Positions 38,091-46,850 are shown, counted from the stretch's first letter. The stretch is 64,000 nucleotides of DNA from Thauera sp. 28 (GCF_000310145.2 NZ_AMXA01000006.1:62001-126000); one strand, 5' to 3'. Numbers and translations: made by a program. The notes: generated by a model not told the origin, from the letters alone.

Positions 38091-39017
38091 ATGGAACTCC
38101 TACCCTGGTCGCATCACGCCTCGTCGGGCTTCACGCTGCGCGGACTGCACAGCCCGCCCAGCGGGCGGCCGGTGCTTCATTTCGTGCATGGCAACGGCTA
38201 TTGCGGCATGGTGTATGCGCCCATGCTGCAATGCCTGGCCGCGCATTTCGATCTGTTCCTGTCAGATGTCCAGGGCCATGGCGACAGCGATCATGGCGGA
38301 CGCTTCCTGGGCTGGAATAGGACGGCAGAGCTCAGCCTGGAGGCCTGGAACGCACGACGCAGCGTGTTCGGCGATGTCCCGGTATATGCCGTCGGACACA
38401 GCTTCGGCAGCGTCATCAGCTGCCTCATGCTCGCGCGCGCACCGCACGCGTTCGCGCGCGCTGTACTGCTCGATCCCGTCCTGTTTCCCCCCGCAATGAT
38501 CGGCCTGATGGCCCTGTCCGACGTCGTCGGCCTGTATGGCCGCAACGCACTCGCCCAGCGTGCGCGCAAAAGACGCCATCACTGGCCCGACCGCGACGCG
38601 GCACGCGCCAACCTTCATGGTCGCGGCATGTTTCGCGGCTGGCATGCGGACGCACTGCAGGCTTACGTCGAGCATGCGCTGCGCGACCTGCCAGGCGGCG
38701 GAGTCGAACTCAAGTGCACACCGGCGCGCGAAGCGGAGATCTTCAGTTCCTACCCGCGCCGGCTATGGCCTGCGCTCGCGCGCATCACCACACCCACGCT
38801 GGTTGTGCATGGTCGGGCGACCTTTCCGTTTGCACGACGCGCCATCCTGCGCTGGGAATCTTCGAACGCGGCCGTCCAGCGCACGGAGCTGCCCGGTGGT
38901 CACTGCTTCATGCAGGAGGACCCCGAGCGCAGCGCACATGCGGTAAGGAATTTCCTGATGGCAGACGGAGCCGTGCTCGCCCCACTGCCGAGGGCACAGC
39001 CCGGGCCATTGCGCTAG
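38091..39017 (+). CDS. alpha/beta-fold hydrolase
   Basis: A 308-residue single-domain alpha/beta hydrolase. The oxyanion region is HFVHGNGYCG, the nucleophile elbow is GHSFGS in VYAVGHSFGSVISC (Ser near residue 103), and the catalytic histidine is in ELPGGHCFMQEDPE. LSDVQGHGDSD is the usual strand after the first turn. Substrate is unknown. The ATG at 38091 lies 22 bases after deaD, and the frame upstream overlaps deaD without similarity. Confidence 0.88.
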   Translation: MELLPWSHHASSGFTLRGLHSPPSGRPVLHFVHGNGYCGMVYAPMLQCLAAHFDLFLSDVQGHGDSDHGGRFLGWNRTAELSLEAWNARRSVFGDVPVYAVGHSFGSVISCLMLARAPHAFARAVLLDPVLFPPAMIGLMALSDVVGLYGRNALAQRARKRRHHWPDRDAARANLHGRGMFRGWHADALQAYVEHALRDLPGGGVELKCTPAREAEIFSSYPRRLWPALARITTPTLVVHGRATFPFARRAILRWESSNAAVQRTELPGGHCFMQEDPERSAHAVRNFLMADGAVLAPLPRAQPGPLR

Positions 39018-39138
39018 AACTCCCCATTATGGGCTATACCGCAGTAAGCTCTACGCCCCGGGCGGAACGGCCGTGTCGCCGCTCGTCCCCTTTACCCCCT
39101 CCTCCTGCGCCGGACCGGGCGCGACGCCTCGGACACCC

Positions 39139-42100
39139 ATGAAGAGTTGCCTGTCGATCCGCCTCTGGAGCCTGATGCTTGCCGCATGCGCTGCATCCGG
39201 GCCCGTACTCGGCGCGCAGGAACTCACCATTGGCGTCTTTGCGATACGCCCGAAGCCCGTCGTCGAGGCCGCATGGACGCCTTTCGCGCAGTATCTCGAC
39301 GAGAGACTGCCGGACCACAGCGTACGCCTGCGGGCGCTGGACGAAGGCGAGATGCACGAGGCCCTGGCGCGTGGGGAACTCGACCTCGTCCTCACCAACC
39401 CATCGCACTTCGTCGCACTGCGCGGCGGCAACGCGCTGTCGGGCGCAATCGCCACCCTCGTTGGTCGCCACGGCGAGCAAGCGGTCAATCGCTTCGGCGG
39501 CGTCATCGTCGCACACGCCGATCGTGACGACCTGACCGGCATCCAGGACCTCGAAGGACGCCGGATCGCCACCACCAGCGCGAATTTCCTCGGCACCTAT
39601 GCCGCCCAGCTCGCCGAACTCAAGGCAGCGGGCATCCGGACCAGCGCCCTGCACATCCGTACGCTCGACCAGTTCCAGGACAGCGTGATCGATGCGGTGA
39701 TCGCGGGCCGTGCAGATGCCGGCTTCGTCCGCACAGGACTGCTCGAGGAGCTGGCACGTGAAGGCCACAAGGGCCTCGACACACTGAAGATCCTGAACCG
39801 CATCCCGGCAGAATCGCTACCGGGCTTTCCATTCGCCACCTCGACACGCCTTTACCCCGAGTGGCCGCTGGTTGCACTGCCACATGCCGACGAGGCCGCT
39901 ATCAGGTTGATCGCGTCACATGCGCTGCTGCTGCCTCCCGACCACCCGGCAGCTCATGCCGCGGGGATACACGGCTTCACGATCCCAGCCGATTACTCGG
40001 GGGTGGAGACCCTGCTGCGCGAGCTTCGCCTGCCACCCTTCGATCATGTACCAAGCTTCACCTGGAGCGATGTGTGGGCGCGCTTTCAGGTCTGGATCTT
40101 CGTGTTCAGCCTGGCCGTGGTCACCATCCTGCTGTTGCTGGCAAGGCTCACGCAGCGCAATGCCCAGCTTTCACGGGCCCATCGCAAGGCGAGCGCGCTC
40201 GCCGAACAGATCGACCTCGAACACCATCACCTGTGCAATGTGGTCGAAGCCACCGGCGCGGCCAGCTGGGAGCTCGATCTCAGGCATGATCGCTACGTGA
40301 TGGACGCACGCTGGACCCGCATGATGGGCTTCGCCGAGGAAGGACGCACGACGATGAATCGCGCCCAGTGGCGCGAGCTGGTGCACCCGGACGACCTCGC
40401 TCGCGCCCAGGCAGCGCTCGACCAGCATATCCGTGGCGAGTCGCCCTTCTATGAGCAGGACCTGCGCTTGCGCCACTGCGCAGGGCACTGGATCTGGGTG
40501 CACGACCGCGGCCATGTCGTGCAGCGCTCAGTACACGGCGCCCCCCTCTTGCTGACGGGAGCCCAGCTCGACATCAGCGCACGCAAGCAGGACGAGGAGC
40601 GACTGCGCCTCGCCGCCAGTGTGTTCGCCAGTTGCTACGAAGCGATCCTGATCACCGACGCCAACAACTGCATCATCGACATCAATCCGGCCTTTACCCG
40701 CATCACCGGCTACAGCCGCGAGGAGGTCCTGGGGCGCAACCCCGCCGTCCTCGGCTCCGGGCGCCAGGGGCGCGAGTTCTACCGCAACATGTGGGCCTCC
40801 CTGGAGGAGAACGACCACTGGCAAGGAGAGCTCTGGAACCTGCGCAAGGATGGCAGCGACTTTGCCGAAATGCTGTCGATCAGCCGCGTACGTGACGAGA
40901 ACGGGCAGCTCATGCACCACCTCGGGCTGTTCTCGGACATCAGCCATCTCAAGCTCCACGAGGAGGAGCTCAACCGCATCGCCTACTTCGACCCGCTCAC
41001 CGGCGCGCCCAACCGCCGCCTGCTGGACGACCGCCTCCGCCAGGCAATCGCCCACGCGCACCGCACCGGCAAGACGCTCGGCGTCTGCGTGATCGACCTC
41101 GACGGCTTCAAACCGGTCAACGACCGCTACGGCCACGAGGCAGGCGATCGCCTGCTGGTCGAGATCGTCGACCGCCTCAATGGCCTGCTGCGCGCCAGCG
41201 ACACGGTTGCCCGCCTTGGTGGCGACGAGTTCGTACTGCTTCTCGAGGATGTGGATGGCGATGCCGTGCTCAAGCGCATCCTCGATACGATCCGCCAGCC
41301 GATACAGATCGAACAGGACTGGGTCTGCGTCTCGGCAAGTATCGGCGTCACCCTCTTCCCTGAGGACGACGCCGACCCCGACACCCTCCTGCGCCACGCC
41401 GACCAGGCGATGTACCGTGCCAAGCAGCGCGGCCGCAACTGTATCCAGCACTTTGACACCTCGATCGAGCAAGGACTCGCGGAAAGACGGGCACGCCATG
41501 CGCGCCTGGCCGAAGCGCTGCGCGACGGCGAACTCCTGCTCCTGTTCCAGCCCCAGGTCGACATGCAAAGCGCACGCATGGTGGGCGCAGAAGCCTTGCT
41601 GCGCTGGCGCCATCCGACGCGTGGCATGCTATCGCCCGCTCAGTTTCTGGCCGATGCGGAGGGAAGCGAACTGGAGATCGACATCGGCAGATGGGTGCTG
41701 GACCAGGCACTGGCCGCGCTCGCGCGCTGGCGCGAGGCCGGGCTCGACGTATCGGTCAGCATCAACGTCAGCGCCAACCAGCTGCAGCAGGCTGGATTCG
41801 TCGATTCGGTACGCGCAGCGCTTGCCTGCCAGCCCAGCCTGACCGCGGCCATGCTCAAGCTCGAGATCCTGGAGTCAGCCGCACTCGACGACATGACGTC
41901 CGCACTCGAAGTCCTGCGCGCCTGTCGCGGCCTGGGCGTTCGCCTCGCGCTCGACGACTTCGGCACGGGCTACGCGTCACTCAAGCATTTCCGCCAATTG
42001 CCGGTCGATCAGCTCAAGATCGACCACAGCTTCGTGATCGACATGCTCGACGACGCCGAGGACCGAGCGATCGTCGAGGGCGTCATCCAGCTTGCCAGCG

Positions 42101-42270
42101 CGTTCGGTCGCGAAGCAATTGCGGAAGGCGTCGAAACCCCCGCCCATGCTGCTGCACTGGCCGCACTGGGCTGTCGGCTCGGGCAGGGTTTCGGCATTGC
42201 CCGCCCAATGCCTGCGGAGCACGTGATGGGCTGGGTGTCGTGGTACGGCGCGACGCCGGTGGAAGCCTAG
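39139..42270 (+). CDS. PhnD-like periplasmic sensor fused to PAS, GGDEF and EAL domains
   Basis: A 1043-residue protein. A signal sequence (residues 1-26, with LAAC) leads to a PhnD-like binding domain (about 28-300, LTIGVFAIRPKPVVEAAWTP). One membrane helix lies at ~317-337, followed by two PAS-type segments (~370-600). The GGDEF domain has GGDEF at 694-698 and an RASD inhibitory site at 685-688. The EAL domain has EALLRW at 818 and DDFGTGY at 939-945. Both cyclic-di-GMP active sites look intact, so it may make and degrade the signal. The start at 39139 fits the signal peptide; 66 more bases upstream are open. Confidence 0.9.
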   Translation: MKSCLSIRLWSLMLAACAASGPVLGAQELTIGVFAIRPKPVVEAAWTPFAQYLDERLPDHSVRLRALDEGEMHEALARGELDLVLTNPSHFVALRGGNALSGAIATLVGRHGEQAVNRFGGVIVAHADRDDLTGIQDLEGRRIATTSANFLGTYAAQLAELKAAGIRTSALHIRTLDQFQDSVIDAVIAGRADAGFVRTGLLEELAREGHKGLDTLKILNRIPAESLPGFPFATSTRLYPEWPLVALPHADEAAIRLIASHALLLPPDHPAAHAAGIHGFTIPADYSGVETLLRELRLPPFDHVPSFTWSDVWARFQVWIFVFSLAVVTILLLLARLTQRNAQLSRAHRKASALAEQIDLEHHHLCNVVEATGAASWELDLRHDRYVMDARWTRMMGFAEEGRTTMNRAQWRELVHPDDLARAQAALDQHIRGESPFYEQDLRLRHCAGHWIWVHDRGHVVQRSVHGAPLLLTGAQLDISARKQDEERLRLAASVFASCYEAILITDANNCIIDINPAFTRITGYSREEVLGRNPAVLGSGRQGREFYRNMWASLEENDHWQGELWNLRKDGSDFAEMLSISRVRDENGQLMHHLGLFSDISHLKLHEEELNRIAYFDPLTGAPNRRLLDDRLRQAIAHAHRTGKTLGVCVIDLDGFKPVNDRYGHEAGDRLLVEIVDRLNGLLRASDTVARLGGDEFVLLLEDVDGDAVLKRILDTIRQPIQIEQDWVCVSASIGVTLFPEDDADPDTLLRHADQAMYRAKQRGRNCIQHFDTSIEQGLAERRARHARLAEALRDGELLLLFQPQVDMQSARMVGAEALLRWRHPTRGMLSPAQFLADAEGSELEIDIGRWVLDQALAALARWREAGLDVSVSINVSANQLQQAGFVDSVRAALACQPSLTAAMLKLEILESAALDDMTSALEVLRACRGLGVRLALDDFGTGYASLKHFRQLPVDQLKIDHSFVIDMLDDAEDRAIVEGVIQLASAFGREAIAEGVETPAHAAALAALGCRLGQGFGIARPMPAEHVMGWVSWYGATPVEA

Positions 42271-42291
42271 GGCAGACGCTGCCGGGGCGTT

Positions 42292-42831
42292 TCAGACACC
42301 GAGCAGCCGACGCGGCTCGACCACGACAGAGTCACGACCGTTGGTGATCAGGACCTGCCCCTCCTGGATCGTGAACTGCAGGCGCATCGTGCGCTCGGCC
42401 ATAAGCGCCAACTCCGCCGTCTGCTCGCGGCCCAGTTCGATCACATGCAGTCCCGCCTGGCGCTCGAGCTTGGCGCGCACGCCGCTCCACCACACCTCCA
42501 GCGCCCGGCCATAGGCAAGTACGACGACCTCGCGTGCGCGACCGCAAGCCTTGCGCACCCAACGCTCATCCGGTTGCCCGACATCGATCCAGCGCTCGAT
42601 GACGCCGGTCAGATCCTTCTGCCACAGATCCGGCTCGTCATCGACGCACAGGCCCTTGCCAAAAACCAGAGCGGGGTCCGCGTGCAGCGCAAAAGCGAGC
42701 AGGCGCACCATCATGCGCTCGTCCGTTTCGGAGGGGTGGCGCGCCAGGGTCAGCGCATAGTCTGCGTAATGGCCGCGGTCCATGTCGGCGATCTGGATCT
42801 CGGCCTTGAAGATGGTTGCCTTGAGCGCCAT
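42292..42831 (-). CDS. yaeQ: YaeQ family protein
   Basis: A 179-residue protein with MALKATIFKAEIQIADMDRG, LTLARHPSETDERMMVRLLAFA, IDVGQPDERWVRKACGRA and MRLQFTIQEGQVLI: all YaeQ signatures. YaeQ proteins have a PD-(D/E)XK nuclease-like fold in known structures; their function is unclear. The ATG shares one base with the upstream stop (TGATG), so the two genes are coupled. Confidence 0.9.
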   Translation of the reverse strand: MALKATIFKAEIQIADMDRGHYADYALTLARHPSETDERMMVRLLAFALHADPALVFGKGLCVDDEPDLWQKDLTGVIERWIDVGQPDERWVRKACGRAREVVVLAYGRALEVWWSGVRAKLERQAGLHVIELGREQTAELALMAERTMRLQFTIQEGQVLITNGRDSVVVEPRRLLGV

Positions 42832-43601
42832 CAGTGCACCTGCTCCGGTCCGCGCTGCGCATGCTGCCATGCAATCACCGCACGCGTAGCGTGCGCCATG
42901 ACGAGATCGCTCACGTCCTTCGGCAGTTCGCGTGCCAGCGCGGCAAACAGGGCCTGTGTGGCCTCCTGCCCAATGCCCTCGACAGCCAGACTGTCGGCCA
43001 GGCAGCGAATCTGGATGAAGGCGACGGCATCGGCCACCAGTCGCCAGCCAGCAATCGGCATCTCGCGCGCAAGCGCCAGCAGCATGCCGCCAAGGCGTGA
43101 CGAGAGCCGCAAGGCCTCTTCACGGCTCTCGGTGGCAATCGACGAGTGCCAGAGCGCCAGATGCAGCGCACGGCGCAATTCCACCTTGAAGTCGATGACG
43201 TTCTGCTCAGCGGCGCCTATCGACTCGAAATGGCGCAGGAAGCGGGCCTCCGCCTGCGCATCGAGCCCGGTGCGCAAGGCACCGATGAGCTCCGTCAGAC
43301 CGGGTATCGCCACCAACTCGAAGGCCTGCGTCCACGCCAGCCCCCACTGATCCATGCCTGCCAGCAGCAAGGCCAGACGCAGCGCGCGCGCCTCGTCGTC
43401 CGCAGCCTGGCCCGCCCACTCGGCCAGCTCGCCGCGAAGTTGTTCCACACCGCGGCGGCGCACGTCATCTGGCTCAGCCACGCTCAGGCGAAAAACGCGC
43501 GCAAAAGCCTCCTGTGCCAGGTGGGCTGCCCGGCGCTGGGCTTCTCCATCGACAAGCGCCGCCAGCGGGTCACTCGGCAACGGGGTCTGCGAACTGGGCA
43601 T
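42831..43601 (-). CDS. unrecognised Ala/Leu-rich soluble protein
   Basis: I do not recognise this 256-residue protein. It has no signal peptide or membrane helix and reads as mostly helical (many Ala, Leu, Glu, Arg). Notable stretches are EAFARVFRLSVAEPDDVRR, MDQWGLAWTQAFELVAIPGL and FLRHFESIGAAEQNVIDFK. The start MPSSQTPLP at 43601 is chosen because upstream codons look like low-similarity read-in. It is coupled to yaeQ by TGATG and follows the HAD-like gene by 89 bases. Confidence 0.65.
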   Translation of the reverse strand: MPSSQTPLPSDPLAALVDGEAQRRAAHLAQEAFARVFRLSVAEPDDVRRRGVEQLRGELAEWAGQAADDEARALRLALLLAGMDQWGLAWTQAFELVAIPGLTELIGALRTGLDAQAEARFLRHFESIGAAEQNVIDFKVELRRALHLALWHSSIATESREEALRLSSRLGGMLLALAREMPIAGWRLVADAVAFIQIRCLADSLAVEGIGQEATQALFAALARELPKDVSDLVMAHATRAVIAWQHAQRGPEQVH

Positions 43602-43690
43602 CGGATATCTCGGTTGAATTTTGCGGGCGCCTATATTGTGACGGCGCTGGGCAAGCGAGGCAAACCTCCGCCGAACCAGCACACGCGCAG

Positions 43691-44200
43691 TCACGCGATG
43701 CTGCGCTCCCAGAACGAAGGGGGGTCAGTGTCTCGCAGCTGCGTGTTGCCGCTGCGGAAGCCCTCGAGCATCCGGCGCAGAGCATCCGCATCCTCGGCGG
43801 TAAAGCCGCGCTTGAAGTCGGTCAGGATCAGCCGCGACCGCGTAGACCAATTGCCGGGCGCATCATCGATCGCACACCAGGCCACATCACGCAGGTTCGG
43901 CTCATGCTGGCTCAACCAGATCATCGCCTCACGTTCCCGCAAGCCGTGCAGTTCGGCGCCATTCTTGGGCAGCATGTGCGGCGTGGCGCCGGCGATCTGC
44001 GGATGAACGTCTGACGAAAAGCGCGCCAGCAGCTTCTGCATCGAGAACAGCATGCGCCAGTCGGACGCGATGACGATGCGCGACTCGGGATACTCCCGCA
44101 CAACCCCCTCGATCAGCGGCAGGCAGCGGAAATCCTCAACTTCGCCCCAGGGGTGGGTAACCCCGTCGAAGTCGGTGAAAATATAAGCTCTGCGTGTCAT
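43691..44200 (-). CDS. HAD-superfamily-like hydrolase, small
   Basis: A 169-residue protein with a HAD motif I at the N-terminus (IFTDFDGVTHPWGE), a motif II-like IVIASDWRM and a motif IV-like DDAPGNW. Such short HAD proteins include HAD_SAK_2-type domains linked to RNA repair, but the substrate cannot be assigned. CGGGGAG lies 6 bases before the ATG. It is divergent from fabI and heads the HAD-unknown-yaeQ trio. Confidence 0.78.
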   Translation of the reverse strand: MTRRAYIFTDFDGVTHPWGEVEDFRCLPLIEGVVREYPESRIVIASDWRMLFSMQKLLARFSSDVHPQIAGATPHMLPKNGAELHGLREREAMIWLSQHEPNLRDVAWCAIDDAPGNWSTRSRLILTDFKRGFTAEDADALRRMLEGFRSGNTQLRDTDPPSFWERSIA

Positions 44201-44268
44201 TCTGCACTCCCCGCGGGACTGAGCCCGGGTCCGCTATCCATGGATGCTGCAATGCGGAATATACTTCA

Positions 44269-44360
44269 TTGCATGCTGCAAGCGCCTGTATCGAATGTCA
44301 CGGAAAGTCATATTTCCAGTGTAAAGTATGCTCAACGTGGCGCACTGTTGCAGTGCAACA
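44269..44360. promoter_or_regulatory. palindrome-rich region upstream of fabI, candidate operators
   Basis: TTGCA-TGC-TGCAA lies at 44269-44281. Two overlapping palindromes follow: GCACTG-TTG-CAGTGC (44342-44356) and TGTTGCA-G-TGCAACA (44346-44360). All lie in the 188-base divergent gap between the HAD-like gene and fabI. The last one is a perfect 15-base palindrome 28 bases before the fabI ATG. The regulator is unknown. Confidence 0.45.
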
Positions 44361-44388
44361 ACACAAAACCGGAACCGAGGACTTCACC

Positions 44389-45168
44389 ATGACCCCACTC
44401 ATCAACCTGGAAGGCAAGATCGGCCTGATCACCGGCATCGCCAACGAGAAGTCGATTTCCACCGGCGTTGCCGAGGCCTGCGCCCAGGCCGGCGCCAAAC
44501 TCATCATCACCTACCAGAACGACAAGACGCGCGCGTTCATCGAGCCCATTGTGCACCGGCTCGGTGTCGAGGATGTGTTCCTGCTCGACGTCACCCGCCC
44601 CGACACCATGGACGCCGTGTTCGCCGAGATCGACGCCCTTCACGGCAAGCTCGACTTTGCCATCCACAGCATGGCCTTCGCCAAGCGCGACGATCTGCAT
44701 GGGCGCGTCGTTGACTCCTCGCCCGACGGCTTTGCGCTGGCGATGGACGTATCCACGCACTCCTTCGTCCGCCTCGCCAAGAAGGCCGAACCCTTGCTCG
44801 AAAAAGCCGGCGGCGGCTCGTTGGTGACGATGACCTACCTCGGCTCGGAGAAAGTCATCCCCAACTACGGTGTGATGGGTCTGTGCAAGGCCGCACTGGA
44901 AGCGGCTACACGCTACATGGCTGCGGAACTCGGCGCCAAGGGGATCCGGGTCAACGCGGTGTCGCCCGGACCGCTGATGACCCGTGCCGCATCGGGTATC
45001 GCCGGCTTCGACGGGCTGATGGCCGCCGCCGTCGAGCGCGCACCCATGCATGCACTCGTCACCCCCGAGGACATCGGCGCGCTCACGGCCTTCCTGGTGT
45101 CCGATGCCGGTCGCCTGGTAACCGGTGGCGTGCATTTCGTCGACGCCGGCTATAACATCATGGCGTAA
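44389..45168 (+). CDS. fabI: enoyl-[acyl-carrier-protein] reductase FabI
   Basis: A 259-residue SDR-fold enzyme for the last step of each fatty-acid elongation round, using NADH. The cofactor turn is ITGIANEKSISTGVA, and the FabI-type catalytic set is MTYLGSEKVIPNYGVMGLCK (Tyr, then Tyr-X6-Lys). The C-terminus GGVHFVDAGYNIM is standard. The start at 44389 has GAGG about 7 bases upstream; the open frame upstream crosses the palindromes and has no similarity. Confidence 0.94.
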   Translation: MTPLINLEGKIGLITGIANEKSISTGVAEACAQAGAKLIITYQNDKTRAFIEPIVHRLGVEDVFLLDVTRPDTMDAVFAEIDALHGKLDFAIHSMAFAKRDDLHGRVVDSSPDGFALAMDVSTHSFVRLAKKAEPLLEKAGGGSLVTMTYLGSEKVIPNYGVMGLCKAALEAATRYMAAELGAKGIRVNAVSPGPLMTRAASGIAGFDGLMAAAVERAPMHALVTPEDIGALTAFLVSDAGRLVTGGVHFVDAGYNIMA

Positions 45169-45183
45169 GCACTTGGAGGGGCC

Positions 45184-45780
45184 ATGATCGATCTCGAGGC
45201 GGCCAGGATCCGACTGGGACGGCAGCAGATCCTGCTGCCCGATCCGGTGCCGGCGCATCCGCTGCTCGACGGCAAGCGCGAGATCGGTCGTGGCGAGTAC
45301 TCCATCGTCCTGGACAAGGGTGACGGCGAGCGCGTGTACAAGGTCTGCAGCTCTCCAGCGGACTATTTCCTCTACACCGCGGAGGATCGCCCGAGCGGTC
45401 AGCACTTCCCCATCGTCCACGCCGACCACGGCATCATCGGCCGAGCCGCTTCAGGTTATCCGCTGCACCTGATCGAGATGGAGAAGCTCTACCCGCTCGA
45501 CGACGGCTCGCCCGCTGCGGAGCTCGCCAAGCGCCTGATCGATTTCTACTGGTCGGCTTGCGAACAATGGAGCAGACTGGGCAACGACATGGGGCGCATC
45601 GCCCTGTACCATCTGACCGTCAATCCGCTTGCCATGAGCGACAGCATGCAGCAGGCGCTCAAAGCCCTGTCCGACTTCGTCGAGGCGTATCAGGTACTGC
45701 CGGACATCCTCAACACCAACAACCTGATGATGCGCAAGGACGGAACGCTGGTCTTCTCCGATCCGGTCTTCATCGCCTGA
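45184..45780 (+). CDS. compact protein-kinase-like protein of unknown role
   Basis: This 198-residue protein is not assigned to a known family here. Its motifs follow a minimal kinase plan: glycine loop GRGEYS (35-40), lysine in VYKV (K53), hinge-like LIEMEKLYPL (96-105), catalytic-loop-like D174-I-L-N-T-N179, and SDP with D193 at the metal site. The substrate lobe is very short. GGAGG lies just before the ATG, 15 bases after fabI, so it is probably co-transcribed with fabI. Kinase activity is an inference from motif spacing only. Confidence 0.6.
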   Translation: MIDLEAARIRLGRQQILLPDPVPAHPLLDGKREIGRGEYSIVLDKGDGERVYKVCSSPADYFLYTAEDRPSGQHFPIVHADHGIIGRAASGYPLHLIEMEKLYPLDDGSPAAELAKRLIDFYWSACEQWSRLGNDMGRIALYHLTVNPLAMSDSMQQALKALSDFVEAYQVLPDILNTNNLMMRKDGTLVFSDPVFIA

Positions 45781-45853
45781 ACGGTCTCCGCCGCGCGCGC
45801 TTGCGCGTATCATCGGGTCTCCGATGCAAGGATGCATCGCAGCGGACTCACGC

Positions 45854-46492
45854 ATGCACGACCACGATCACGACCACACTCCCGCCCCGCGCCCGGCCTC
45901 CATCGGCATCGCGCGCAGCGGCACCTTCGACCCCGACGCCTTCGAACGCGCCGTCACGGCCTTGCTGCAGGCCTGCGGCGTAGCGCCCGATACGGCCCAC
46001 ACCGGGCGTACTGCAACACGCGTGCGCGAACTGTGGCAAAAGCGGCTGCTCGGCGGCTATGACCTGGACCCGGCTGAGGTGCTCGGCGACGGCTTCGAGG
46101 ATCCGCGACGCGACATGGTGGTCATACGCGGCATTGCCGTTCACGGCGTTTGCCCCCACCACCTCGTCCCCTTCCGCGGTCTCGCCCATGTGGCCTACCT
46201 GCCAGGCGGGCGGCTGCACGGCTTCGGCCGCATCGCCCGCCTCGTCGACGCGATCGGCCACCGTTTCACTTACCAGGAGTGGATGACGCGTGACATTGCC
46301 GATGCCTTGATGACCCATGGGAAGGCGGCCGGTGCGGCCTGCGTCATCGAGGCGGAGCAGCTCTGCCTGCTTCTGGGCGAAGACCGCCGCGGCGACGAGC
46401 GGGTCGTGACGCAGGCTTTCGCCGGCGCATTCGAGAGCTCGGCACAGGCGCGCAGCGAATTCCTGCGCGCCATCGACAGCGGGCGAACCTGA
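45854..46492 (+). CDS. folE: GTP cyclohydrolase I-like protein (FolE family)
   Basis: A 212-residue member of the FolE family, which opens GTP to dihydroneopterin triphosphate for folate or pterins. Zinc-ligand positions are C100 and H103 (VCPHHLVPF) and C171 (EAEQLCLLLGED). Compared with E. coli FolE the CEHH motif is CPHH, and the position matching catalytic His179 is Gln169. The C-terminal SSAQARSEFLRAI matches FolE. The N-terminus MHDHDHDH is His/Asp-rich. The start at 45854 is uncertain; 45824 is also possible. Confidence 0.78.
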   Translation: MHDHDHDHTPAPRPASIGIARSGTFDPDAFERAVTALLQACGVAPDTAHTGRTATRVRELWQKRLLGGYDLDPAEVLGDGFEDPRRDMVVIRGIAVHGVCPHHLVPFRGLAHVAYLPGGRLHGFGRIARLVDAIGHRFTYQEWMTRDIADALMTHGKAAGAACVIEAEQLCLLLGEDRRGDERVVTQAFAGAFESSAQARSEFLRAIDSGRT

Positions 46493-46508
46493 AGCGCCAA
46501 GCGCGCCT

Positions 46509-46850
46509 TCAGCGCAGATCGATCACCGTGGCGCGGCGCGCGAGGCGGTGGGCGCTGACATCCACCAGCACCACGTCTCGCCCTTCGAGCACCACCGCAC
46601 CCGGATAGCGATCATCGCCGCTCGGCGAGTACTCGAACTCGAACGCACGACGCAGCACCGCATGCCCCTGCTCGTTACGCGCAAAGCGCACCCCCCGGCC
46701 GACCACAGTCTCGTCGAGGAACTGCACGCCCTCGCGCAAACATGCGCGCCGCGCCGCCTCGATCCCCGCTTCGCGCGCCTTGAGGCTATCGAACCAGAAC
46801 CAGACCAGTCCGGCCAGCACCAGGGCTGCACTCAACTCGGCGAAGGTCAC
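46509..46850 (-). CDS. DUF3301-like membrane-anchored protein
   Basis: A 113-residue protein with one N-terminal membrane helix (ELSAALVLAGLVWFWFDSL), then AREAGIEAARRACLREGVQFLDETVV and FEFEYSPSGDDRYPGAVVL. This arrangement matches the DUF3301 family, whose function is unknown. It follows the Pit transporter by 55 bases on the same strand and converges with folE. Confidence 0.8.
   Translation of the reverse strand: MTFAELSAALVLAGLVWFWFDSLKAREAGIEAARRACLREGVQFLDETVVGRGVRFARNEQGHAVLRRAFEFEYSPSGDDRYPGAVVLEGRDVVLVDVSAHRLARRATVIDLR

Noticed and set aside
44342-44360. Assigning the fabI palindromes to a named regulator such as PhaR
   Set aside because: The half-sites only resemble TGC-GCA type operators from memory; no regulator gene is nearby and no search could be run.
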